From: Dysgonamonadaceae bacterium
GTDB lineage: Bacteria; Bacteroidota; Bacteroidia; Bacteroidales; Azobacteroidaceae
NCBI GenBank assembly: GCA_031256775.1
Contig: JAIRPX010000022.1
Coordinates: 1-55,028, forward strand
Length of the DNA: 55,028 nt
Reading direction: 5' to 3'
Both the position numbers and the translations under genes were made by a program. How positions within the stretch are numbered: the stretch's first letter is position 1; every line of letters starts with the position of its first letter. This document shows positions 45,222-53,550 of this stretch, piece after piece. Under the pieces are notes generated by a model that was given only the letters and a program-made list of their open reading frames with translations, did not search any database and was not told where the DNA came from.

Positions 45222-45813
45222 GTTTAATTTTCTTAGCCATTTCCTTTGAGTATTATAGTATTATATTTGTTTCACCTAACCAATTTACAATTTGCCGGTT
45301 TTTATTTCCGAATAAATAAAACTTGTATTTTATTTTGCGCAAATAAAAAACCTCTCACTTTAGCTTAAGATCTTAACTATCTTAGTTTAAGATCACGGGA
45401 ACTTAATTGAACTGTTTTTCTTGCAGGACTGTTTTCCTTTTTTATGGAAAAATTTCATATAATTTTCTTCTATTCTTGTATTAAAAAAGCACTGTAAATA
45501 TCGTTATTAATAGTCAGATTTCATCTAAAAAAGCGCATAATTATTTTCATATTCTGAACATTTTTTTTATTATAATACTCATTTCCTGAAGTTTTATTTG
45601 ATTTTTTCATCACCATTTGATTTTTTTTGATTTTATAGATTTGCTCATTTATCACAAAATGACACAAAAATAAAGTACACGAAAAAATATGACATGCAAA
45701 AGTAATGTTTATAAATGGACAAGCAGTATATTTTTAGTTAAAATTTGAGGTCATGTAAACTTTCGTATCTATTTGGAAAGAATCTCATGTAGAAACGTGG
45801 CGACGCGTCTTTT
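45222..45813. other. AT-rich intergenic region before rsmA
   Basis: About 590 bases with no credible long ORF. It contains TATTTTTG (45672-45665) and TACTTTTG (45704-45697) on the minus strand, both full -7 matches facing the small ORF and HTCS, and an imperfect inverted repeat of a GATCTTAA-type sequence around 45368-45394. A GTAGAGACG-like palindrome lies at its right edge. Confidence 0.4.
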
Positions 45814-45817
45814 CTAC
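45789..45817. repeat. Degenerate GTAGAGACG-type palindrome
   Basis: GTAGAAACG (45789-45797) faces CGTCTTTTCTAC (45806-45817). It resembles the perfect palindrome at 28366-28393 and overlaps the rsmA stop codon. Confidence 0.45.
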
Positions 45818-46617
45818 TGGAATATTTTAGTTAAATCAATAAATTCTTCTACCGACAACTGTTCCGGACGTTTATCGAAAACCGGATGCGAAAAAATCTC
45901 GTTTTCTTTTTTTAATAATCCTTTTAGTGAATTTCGAAGAGTTTTGCGCCGTTGATTGAAAGCGGTTTTCACAATCATTTTAAATAGATTTTCATCGCAA
46001 TTCAATTCTGTGCGGGAATTGCGGGTTATTCGTATAACAGCCGATTTTACTCTGGGAGGCGGATCGAAAACTTCCGGCTCCACAGTAAACAGGTATTCGA
46101 CATTATACCATGCCTGAAGTAAGACGGTAATGATCCCGTACGCTTTCCGGCCGGGCCGGGCCGCTAAACGCTCGGCAACTTCTTTTTGAAACATTCCAGC
46201 ACAGCAAGGTATTTTGTTTCTATATTCTAATACTTTAAAAAATATTTGACTGGAAATATTGTACGGATAATTTCCAATTACACAAAAAGGGGTCGAAAAT
46301 ATGGATTCCAAATCTAATTGGAGAAAATCTTTTTCAATTATTTGTCCGGCTAAATCGGGAAAATGCGTTTTCAAATATTGTATTGATTCGCTGTCTACTT
46401 CAACAACTTTTAACGGCCGGTTATTTTTCAATAAAAACTGCGTAAGAGATCCTGTTCCCGGCCCTACTTCCAGCACAGGAAGTCCGGAAACAACCGAAAT
46501 GGAGTCGGCTACTTTTTCTGCGACAGACAAATCTTTCAAAAAATGTTGTCCCAGCGTTTTTTTAGGATGTACTTTTCTCCTGTATTGCGAATTCTGTAAT
46601 TTATTGTAATACTTCAT
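45814..46617 (-). CDS. rsmA: 16S rRNA (A1518/A1519) dimethyltransferase
   Basis: A 267-residue RsmA/KsgA methyltransferase that dimethylates two adjacent adenines near the 3' end of 16S rRNA during small-subunit assembly. Seen: the N-terminal KKTLGQHFLKD, the SAM-binding LEVGPGTGSLT, an acidic VEVDSES strand, the catalytic NYPYNIS (usually NLPYNIS), and the C-terminal AFNQRRKTLRNSLKGL. Full length for the family. It is a housekeeping gene that borders the xylan locus. It is divergent from the flippase-like gene. Confidence 0.96.
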   Translation of the reverse strand: MKYYNKLQNSQYRRKVHPKKTLGQHFLKDLSVAEKVADSISVVSGLPVLEVGPGTGSLTQFLLKNNRPLKVVEVDSESIQYLKTHFPDLAGQIIEKDFLQLDLESIFSTPFCVIGNYPYNISSQIFFKVLEYRNKIPCCAGMFQKEVAERLAARPGRKAYGIITVLLQAWYNVEYLFTVEPEVFDPPPRVKSAVIRITRNSRTELNCDENLFKMIVKTAFNQRRKTLRNSLKGLLKKENEIFSHPVFDKRPEQLSVEEFIDLTKIFQ

Positions 46618-46671
46618 TTTTTATCTAACATCTTTTGCGAATAATAAAAGTCAAAATAGCTTTTATTTTAC

Positions 46672-46679
46672 TACCTTTG
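46672..46679 (+). promoter_or_regulatory. Promoter -7 box of the flippase-like gene
   Basis: TACCTTTG, full TAnnTTTG match, 17 bases before the ATG at 46696. That short leader also allows the ATG at 46726 as start. No well-spaced -33 box. Confidence 0.4.
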
Positions 46680-46695
46680 TAGGCATACAAAAGTA

Positions 46696-47733
46696 ATGAA
46701 ATTATTAATATTTTCAAACAAGCTCATGTCCAATAAATTAAAAAATACTTTTATCCGTTTTGTGAAAACATTTTTACCCTTATTGTTTGGTTTATTTATT
46801 TTTTGGTTAATTTTTCGAAAAATGGACTTTGGAGAAATTTTGTCGATCCTTAAACAAGACGTTAACTATTGGATAATAGCGCTTTCACTACCATTTGGCT
46901 TGGGAGCCAATATTATACGGGCATTCCGATGGAATTTGCTGATAACTCCATTGGGTTATACCAGCCGAAAATACAATTTAATTTATGCCGTATTAGGTAA
47001 TTATGGAGTCAATTTGGTTTTTCCGCGTTTAGGAGAAGTTTGGCGATGTACCATGATTGCGCGGTATGAAAAAATTCCCTTTACCAAACTTTTTGGAACA
47101 TTGATTATCGACCGTTTAGCCGATACTTGTTCGGTAGGATTGATCGTAATAACCGCTTTTATTATGAATGTTCCCTATTTCAAACTTTTTTACATTCAGC
47201 ATCCCGGATATTTCGATGTTTTCGGCAATGTATTATTTTCATACTGGACATTAATTGTCCTTACTATTACTGTATTAGCTGTATGGACGCTTTTTGTTGT
47301 ATTGAAACAGAATCTTTATGTAAAAAAAATAAAACAGATACTTGCCAATATATGGGAAGGAGTACGCAGTATAATCCATATAAAAAAGAAAACCTTATTT
47401 TTAACTTATACAATATTGATTTGGTTAGGGTATTTTTTATATTTTTACATTTGTTTTTACGCTTTCGGCTTTACGAAAAATTTAGGATGGAATTGCGGTC
47501 TGATCGCTTTCGGATTGAGTAGCGTAGCAGTAGCTGTTCCCGTACAAGGAAGCATAGGTCCCTGGCATGCAATGGTCATTGCCGTATTAATGGGCTTTGG
47601 CCTAAATTCGATTGACGCAGCCGCTTTTGCTTTTTGCGTACATACATTACAACAATTAGTATTTACGGCAGCTTTCGGATTATTCGGCGTTTTAGTATTA
47701 CCTATCGCCAACAGAGGGAAAAATAAAACTTGA
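46696..47733 (+). CDS. Flippase-like membrane protein (LPG synthase TM / UPF0104 family)
   Basis: A 345-residue integral membrane protein with about eight helices, of the lysylphosphatidylglycerol synthetase TM-region (YbhN/AglD-like) family. Seen features: the IIRAFRWNLLI segment, the NLVFPRLGEVWRC and GTLIIDRLADT motifs, and the late PVQGSIGPWHAMV loop. The soluble aminoacyl-transfer domain of MprF is absent, so lipid flipping or another membrane role is more likely than lysyl-PG synthesis. The Met at residue 11 (46726) is an alternative start. Confidence 0.88.
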   Translation: MKLLIFSNKLMSNKLKNTFIRFVKTFLPLLFGLFIFWLIFRKMDFGEILSILKQDVNYWIIALSLPFGLGANIIRAFRWNLLITPLGYTSRKYNLIYAVLGNYGVNLVFPRLGEVWRCTMIARYEKIPFTKLFGTLIIDRLADTCSVGLIVITAFIMNVPYFKLFYIQHPGYFDVFGNVLFSYWTLIVLTITVLAVWTLFVVLKQNLYVKKIKQILANIWEGVRSIIHIKKKTLFLTYTILIWLGYFLYFYICFYAFGFTKNLGWNCGLIAFGLSSVAVAVPVQGSIGPWHAMVIAVLMGFGLNSIDAAAFAFCVHTLQQLVFTAAFGLFGVLVLPIANRGKNKT

Positions 47734-47840
47734 AAAACAGCTGGAACGTCACTTTTTTTATGATGAAATTTATCCTTAAATTCTTTTACGATTGTTAAAT
47801 TTTATCATAAATAAAAACTTTCACTGTCAATTGATTTTAT

Positions 47841-47936
47841 GTGACAAAAAAATATTTTATTTTACTGTTTAGCATTCTAACGGTTTCATGTGAGAAAGAA
47901 TCTGAAAAATTTCCTATTAACCTGAATTCTGCTTAA
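47841..47936 (+). pseudogene. Truncated lipoprotein signal remnant
   Basis: A GTG-started 31-codon frame encoding a clean lipoprotein signal (TKKYFILLFSILTVSC followed by EKESEK) and then stopping. It looks like the first codons of a lost lipoprotein gene, just before an IS630 remnant. It could also be chance. Confidence 0.3.
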
Positions 47937-48063
47937 TAATTTCTCCAACGGCCCATCCTAAAAGTCCAAAGCAACCCGGCCAACAAAGCAAGTTCATTAT
48001 TAAATAAGATTATGCATGACAATCACGAGATGTTGAACACAGAAGGATATTTGATTTAACCGT

Positions 48064-48476
48064 TCGTCACAGGGTTTGATACAAGTGCGTAAATTCGTCA
48101 AAAAGTTGAGGTTCAAGTATCTTCAAACCGGTCATATTCCGGCAAAAGCCGACTGCGCCAAACAACACGAATGGAAAGAAATAGTTCCGGATAATAACAT
48201 TGTAAGATTGTTGAAGAAGCAGCAAAAAACAGAAATATCAAACTTTTATTTTTGCCTCCGTATTCTCCCAATTTGAATATCATTGAGCGATTATGTCGGT
48301 TTACAAAAAAGAAAATTCTCTATGGAAAATATTACGATATGCTTCAAAAATTTCATGATATGATTAAGATTTTTTTTGACATGGTTAATGCGAAATTCCA
48401 ATCCGATTTGGCAAATTTACTGACTGTGGAATTCCAAATTTTTGACAATTTTAATGCACAAAACTATGGCGCGTGA
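48064..48476 (+). mobile_element. Decayed IS630-type transposase
   Basis: Two frames of one transposase. From about 48076 there is an N-terminal-side segment (VRKFVKKLRFKYLQTGHIPAKAD, then KQHEWKE). After a deletion and frame change near 48205, the C-terminal DDE part follows (NIKLLFLPPYSPNLNIIERL, ending at 48476). The first two catalytic acidic residues are gone, so it is inactive. Ends and target-site TA duplication were not identified. The flanks 47937-48063 and 48477-48625 hold nothing else I can support. Confidence 0.7.
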
Positions 48477-48625
48477 AGTATAGATTATTTTTAGAACTCA
48501 ATGATGAAATAATTTTGAAAGACAAAAGCAGTTAAAAACGGTCACGAATCATTCATGATCAATTTGACCGGTTTACATGCCCTTTTTGACTTAAATACGT
48601 TCTTCAAATCAGGCTGTGGTTCAGT

Positions 48626-48633
48626 ATTTTTGC
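48626..48633 (+). promoter_or_regulatory. Promoter -7 box of locus C susC
   Basis: TATTTTTG, full TAnnTTTG match, about 70 bases before the susC ATG. No TTTG at normal spacing, consistent with activator dependence. Confidence 0.4.
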
Positions 48634-48650
48634 AACATCAATAATTAATC

Positions 48651-48692
48651 TTGTTTAATAATTAATAGAACTTGTTTAATAATTAATAGAAA
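48651..48692 (+). repeat. 21-bp perfect tandem duplication in the susC leader
   Basis: The 21 bases at 48651-48671 are repeated exactly at 48672-48692, ending 10 bases before the start codon at 48703. Each copy is AT-rich (starting CTTGTTTAATAATTAAT). It changes the leader or the spacing between promoter and start. Confidence 0.9.
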
Positions 48693-48702
48693 AAAAGAAG
48701 TT

Positions 48703-51700
48703 ATGAAAAAACAGATCCGAAAGCAGTCGGCAACAGCCATCATGCTTTTATGTACTTTCTTATGTACTGCGAGTTTGTTCGCACAAAGCAAGCTAACGAT
48801 CAACGGAACGATTACCGATACAGCCGGAGATCCGGTTGTGGGGGCGAGCGTTGTAGAAAAAGGTATTACCAATGGTACCGTTACGGACGTAAGCGGCAAT
48901 TTTTCAATGTTCGTCAATCAGGACGCTACACTAGTTATTTCGTACATCGGTTATCTGACTCAAGAAGTGAAGGCATCGAACAACATGACCATCATCCTGA
49001 AAGAAGATACCAAGCTGTTGGACGAAGTTGTTGTAGTCGGTTATGGAACTCAAAAACGTTCGGATATTACCGGTTCGGTGGTTTCGGTTCCGAAAGATCG
49101 CTTGTCCAATCTACCGGTAAATAATGTAATGCAAGCCATTCAAGGCATTGCAGCTGGCGTAAATGTTACTCAGTCTTCGTCCATACCGGGCGATGCACCG
49201 AGTACACTGGTGCGTGGACGAGGCTCGGTTAATCTTTCTACAGAGCCTTATTATGTAGTCGACGGTATTCCGCTCTCCAAAACCGATGGCTCCATCAACG
49301 ACATCAATCCGAACGACATCGAATCAGTAGAAATCCTGAAAGACCCTTCGGCTGTAGCAATTTATGGTGTGAACGGCGCCAACGGCGTTGTGCTGATTAC
49401 CACCAAGCGCGGCACCTTAGGCAAGCCGGTTATTCGTTACGGCGGTTATGCGGGAATGGAAAACATTGCACATATTTTTGAGCCCGGCTCGCCCGAACAG
49501 CTTTTGGCGCGTTACAAGGAGTATGCACGTATCCAGCAAGCTCCTTTGCAGTATGATCCGGTGCGCAACCAGTTTGAAAAGGAACAGTACGACAAGGGTA
49601 TTGTTACCGACTGGCTCGACGTCGTAACGCAAACAGGCATCACGCAGAATCACGACATCAGCTTGAACGGCGGCAACGAATATGCACGTTATTACATGTC
49701 GGGTGCGCTGATGGATCAGAAAGGCGTTGTCAAAGGCTACAATTACAAGCGTTATTCTTTCCGCGTCAACCTTGACGTCAATCCGACAAAATATTTGACG
49801 ATAGGAACATCTTCGTATTTTGCCTTCCACAACCGTGACGGCGGTCGCGCCAACCTACTGAATGCTGCTGCAATGAGTCCCTATGGAAGAATGTATGACG
49901 AAGATGGAAGTTTGGAGCGCTACCCGATGTATTCCGAACAGCTCTGGGCAAATCCGCTCATCCCGACTATGGCTGATCCGCAGCGTCGTCAGAAAGACCT
50001 GTCTATCAACGGCTATGCAGAACTTGATCTTGGAAAATTGTTGAGCCCGCTTTCCGGATTGAAATACAAGCTCAATGCAGGCTATTTTTATACGCCGCGC
50101 CAAACCAATCGGTACGAAGGAAAGGCTGTTTTCAATGAAAACGGTTGGGCACAGATGTATCACGAAGAATCGGATACCTATACCATCGAAAATATTTTAA
50201 GCTATTCGAAAGATTTCGGATTGCATCACTTTGATTTAACCGGCTTGTATGCCGCATCAAGCAAGTTTTATTGGACACAGACATCGGAAGCAAGCGTTTT
50301 CCCGACAGATGCATATCTCTGGTGGAATCTGGGCGCAGCCTCCACCGAAATTGCAGGCTCGTATGCCGACAAGCGTAATATGGTGTCGCAAATGGGACGT
50401 TTGAACTACAACTATGCAAGCCGCTATCTCTTTACCTTTACGGTTCGCAGGGATGGTTCGTCCGTATTCGGCAAAAACAATAAATATGCCGTATTCCCTT
50501 CATTTGCTTTGGGCTGGAATATTACCGGCGAAAGTTTTATGGAATCTTATAACAAAACTGTAAATAACCTGAAATTGCGTTTGTCTTATGGCTCTTCGGG
50601 TAATGGTAATCTTGATGTTTATCAAACAGAATCTTTGCTTTCTTCAAGCAATTTGGCTATGAACGGAGCATCGCTTACTACATTGAAAGTAGCAAGCGGG
50701 ATGGGTAATGACAATTTGCGATGGGAAAAATCATTGGGTTTCAATGTCGGCTTGGATTTTGGACTTTGGAGCAACCGCGTAAACGGAACACTCGAAGTAT
50801 ACAACCGCGAATCAGCCGATTTGCTTTTAACCCGCAATTTGCCTTATATCAGCGGTTTTTCGACCGTTAAGGCCAATATCGGCAAAACAAGCAATAAAGG
50901 CGTAGAATTGACAATTAATTCGAAAAACATTGTTGCCAAAAATTTTACTTGGGCGACAACGCTTGTATTTGCACACAACGCGAGCAAATGGATTGATATT
51001 TACGGCGACGGAAAAGACGACATTGGCAATTGGTGGTTCATCGGCAAACCTGTCGGCGTGATATATGATTACACAAAAGTGGGTATATGGCAAGAAGATG
51101 AAATTGCTTCCGGCGCAAATAAAGGCTGGGATGATACCGCACAAGCCGGTGACTTGAAATTAGCCGACATCAGCGGACCGGACGGTGTGCCTGACGGAAA
51201 AGTGGATGCTACATACGACCGTAGTGTTTTGGGACAAACCGACCCGAAATGGACAGGTGGACTGACCAACACATTTACCTACAAGAATCTGTCGTTGAGT
51301 ATTTTCATCAATACCGTACAGGGACACAAGCGCAACAATACCGAGGTGGGAACCGTATCGGACGAACTTGGGCGGCGCAATGGTCCTGCCGAAATCGGCT
51401 ATTGGACGCCCGAAAACAAAAGCAACGAATGGCGCTCACTGGGTAACCATTCCAATTCACACAGCTATGGTTTCCCTGAAGATGCAGGCTACACACGCAT
51501 CAAGGACGTAACATTGAGTTACAATTTGCCTGCAAATGTAGTTAAAAGCATAGGTATCGGTGGTTTGCAGATTTATGCAAGCGGACGTAATCTTTACACT
51601 TTTACAAAATGGCTGGGTTGGGATCCCGAAGCACGCGCCCTTCTGCGCGGAACAACAGAGAGTAATGGCTCAATTACCTGGGAAAACAACTATCCAACGG

Positions 51701-51738
51701 TACGCAGTTTGGTTTTTGGACTTAATATCACCTTTTAA
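48703..51738 (+). CDS. SusC-family TonB-dependent transporter (locus C)
   Basis: A 1011-residue importer. Signal peptide about 1-28 (LFAQ), carboxypeptidase-regulatory-like domain (about 29-105), LDEVVVVGYGT TonB-box region, plug with PSAVAIYGVNGANGVVLITTK, and barrel ending VFGLNITF. In the plug motif, Val-Asn replaces the usual Ser-Arg. It heads a rightward locus with susD 12 bases later and a GH105-type enzyme. The leader carries a 21-bp tandem duplication. Confidence 0.94.
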   Translation: MKKQIRKQSATAIMLLCTFLCTASLFAQSKLTINGTITDTAGDPVVGASVVEKGITNGTVTDVSGNFSMFVNQDATLVISYIGYLTQEVKASNNMTIILKEDTKLLDEVVVVGYGTQKRSDITGSVVSVPKDRLSNLPVNNVMQAIQGIAAGVNVTQSSSIPGDAPSTLVRGRGSVNLSTEPYYVVDGIPLSKTDGSINDINPNDIESVEILKDPSAVAIYGVNGANGVVLITTKRGTLGKPVIRYGGYAGMENIAHIFEPGSPEQLLARYKEYARIQQAPLQYDPVRNQFEKEQYDKGIVTDWLDVVTQTGITQNHDISLNGGNEYARYYMSGALMDQKGVVKGYNYKRYSFRVNLDVNPTKYLTIGTSSYFAFHNRDGGRANLLNAAAMSPYGRMYDEDGSLERYPMYSEQLWANPLIPTMADPQRRQKDLSINGYAELDLGKLLSPLSGLKYKLNAGYFYTPRQTNRYEGKAVFNENGWAQMYHEESDTYTIENILSYSKDFGLHHFDLTGLYAASSKFYWTQTSEASVFPTDAYLWWNLGAASTEIAGSYADKRNMVSQMGRLNYNYASRYLFTFTVRRDGSSVFGKNNKYAVFPSFALGWNITGESFMESYNKTVNNLKLRLSYGSSGNGNLDVYQTESLLSSSNLAMNGASLTTLKVASGMGNDNLRWEKSLGFNVGLDFGLWSNRVNGTLEVYNRESADLLLTRNLPYISGFSTVKANIGKTSNKGVELTINSKNIVAKNFTWATTLVFAHNASKWIDIYGDGKDDIGNWWFIGKPVGVIYDYTKVGIWQEDEIASGANKGWDDTAQAGDLKLADISGPDGVPDGKVDATYDRSVLGQTDPKWTGGLTNTFTYKNLSLSIFINTVQGHKRNNTEVGTVSDELGRRNGPAEIGYWTPENKSNEWRSLGNHSNSHSYGFPEDAGYTRIKDVTLSYNLPANVVKSIGIGGLQIYASGRNLYTFTKWLGWDPEARALLRGTTESNGSITWENNYPTVRSLVFGLNITF

Positions 51739-51750
51739 TAATTACAAATT

Positions 51751-53460
51751 ATGAAAATCAATAAATATATTTTACTTGTTTTTTCGGTAATTTTGGCCGG
51801 AATGAGTGCTTGCAGCGACGATTTTTTGGAACAGAAACCCTATTCTTCGCTGAACACGGGACAAACGGAAGCGCAAGTTATCAATGCGCAAGTCATTGGG
51901 TTGCATCGTACTTTTGCAGAACTTTGGGGCTATAGCGACCGGCAGGGATTTTTGGGCTGCTGGCAAATAGGAACGGACGTTTGCAGTCCGGGCGCTACGG
52001 AGGGTGTTGAAAATCCGTTCTATCAATACGCTGACCTCAATTCCGAAAATGTCGGCGTAAGTTATTTGTGGCAAAAATGTTATGACTTTATCAATAATGC
52101 CAATGTGATTATTGACGCGGTAGGCGAAACCAATCCGGCCGTTTCGGCAGAAGCTAAATTTTTTCGCGCGTATGCCTACAATATTCTGGTAACGTTTTGG
52201 AGCAATGTACCTTTGCTGACAACAGCCATAAAAGTACCTACGCTTGACTTTATCCGCAATCCTGTCGCCGACATCGATGCGGTAATTGATGCGGATTTGA
52301 CTTATGCCGTCGCCAACCTGCCCGAAGTGGAAAAGGCGGCAACTCCAAGCCGTATTAACAAAGATATGGCGCGTCAGTTGGCAGCCGAATGTTATCTGCG
52401 TATCGGAATGCGCGACAATAGTTATTTTGCCAAAGCCGAACAAATGACAACACAAATCATCGACGGCGGAAAATACAAGCTGGTTGAAGCCCGCTACGGA
52501 AAATTCATGGACGAAGGAGGCGATTACTACCGCGATATGTTCCGTTTTGGTAACGAACGCCGCAAGGAAGGCAATACGGAAACTATCTGGACGTTTGAGA
52601 TGGAATACGAACGCAATGTTGTGGGCGGAACGATCAACGCCCCGCAACACCGCCGTGTCTGGCAACCCGCTTATCACAAATGGTCGGGAATGGTCAACGC
52701 CGACTCGCTCGGCGGACGCGGCAACGGACGCCTGCGCTTGAGCAACTACATGAAATATACCGTTTGGCAAGGTCTGGATGGTGATATCCGCAATAGCAAC
52801 TACAACATCCGCCGTTATGTAAATTATAACAGAGCCGGTTACAGCGAGGAAATCGGTATTGACGCAAAAGGTTTCAGGGTGGAAAAAGCTTCCCCGGCTG
52901 CCGTTAAGACAATCGTTGTAAAAACAGGCGACCGTGCTGTTCCTTATGAAGCAGACAGCCTTGAGGTGTGGTATCCCTATTGTACCAAATGGGGCGGTTA
53001 TGATGCAACGGACGATTTCGGCTGGGCATTGATAAAGGATTGGCAAATCATGCGTTTAGGTGAAACTTATCTGTTGCGTGCGGAAGCGCGTTTCCGTCAG
53101 AACAAAAACGCCGAAGCCGCCGCAGACATTAATGTATTGCGCGACCGGGCTTTTAAAACCGCCCGAGAAACAAGTGGTAACACTACATTGGGACAAGTAT
53201 CGTCCGACCAGATAAACATCGACTTCATTCTTGCTGAACGCGCCCGCGAGCTGATCGGAGAAGAAAACCGCCGTATGACACTGATACGCACAGGACAACT
53301 TGCAAATCATGTCTCGATGAACGGCGACGCGGTTCCCGGTGCACCGAGCAACAAAGTAATAACGGGTTTTGACGCCTCCAAGCATATTTTGTTACCTGTG
53401 CCGTTGCGGGAAATTCAACTCAATAACGGTGCCGTATTAGAACAGAATACAGGGTATTAA
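51751..53460 (+). CDS. SusD-family lipoprotein (locus C)
   Basis: A 569-residue SusD-like protein. Lipobox MSAC (Cys21), then CSDDFLEQKPYS, an AEAKFFRAYAYNILVTFW helix and the C-terminal QINIDFILAERARELIGEENRR and NTGY ending. It is the lid and capture protein of the locus C importer. Given the downstream GH105 enzyme, pectin-derived oligosaccharides are a reasonable guess for the ligand. A long antisense ORF over this gene is a shadow. Confidence 0.93.
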   Translation: MKINKYILLVFSVILAGMSACSDDFLEQKPYSSLNTGQTEAQVINAQVIGLHRTFAELWGYSDRQGFLGCWQIGTDVCSPGATEGVENPFYQYADLNSENVGVSYLWQKCYDFINNANVIIDAVGETNPAVSAEAKFFRAYAYNILVTFWSNVPLLTTAIKVPTLDFIRNPVADIDAVIDADLTYAVANLPEVEKAATPSRINKDMARQLAAECYLRIGMRDNSYFAKAEQMTTQIIDGGKYKLVEARYGKFMDEGGDYYRDMFRFGNERRKEGNTETIWTFEMEYERNVVGGTINAPQHRRVWQPAYHKWSGMVNADSLGGRGNGRLRLSNYMKYTVWQGLDGDIRNSNYNIRRYVNYNRAGYSEEIGIDAKGFRVEKASPAAVKTIVVKTGDRAVPYEADSLEVWYPYCTKWGGYDATDDFGWALIKDWQIMRLGETYLLRAEARFRQNKNAEAAADINVLRDRAFKTARETSGNTTLGQVSSDQINIDFILAERARELIGEENRRMTLIRTGQLANHVSMNGDAVPGAPSNKVITGFDASKHILLPVPLREIQLNNGAVLEQNTGY

Positions 53461-53496
53461 TGGATTAGTTAGTCTTAATAATACTAAAAATAGGAT

Positions 53497-53526
53497 GGGG
53501 AATAATAATGTTTTGTATTATTCCTC
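53497..53526 (+). repeat. Hairpin between susD and the GH105 gene
   Basis: Arms 53497-53507 and 53516-53526 form an 11-bp stem (one G-U pair) with an 8-base loop, in the 90-base gap. No U-tract. It parallels the susD-CE15 hairpin at 35505-35547. Confidence 0.6.
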
Positions 53527-53550
53527 GTTCTATATAAAAGAAAAAAAATA

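Noticed and set aside
51772..53046. Long 424-residue antisense ORF over locus C susD
   Set aside because: It is a shadow of the susD codon pattern: the sense frame is a full SusD protein, and the antisense product has no family features or promoter.
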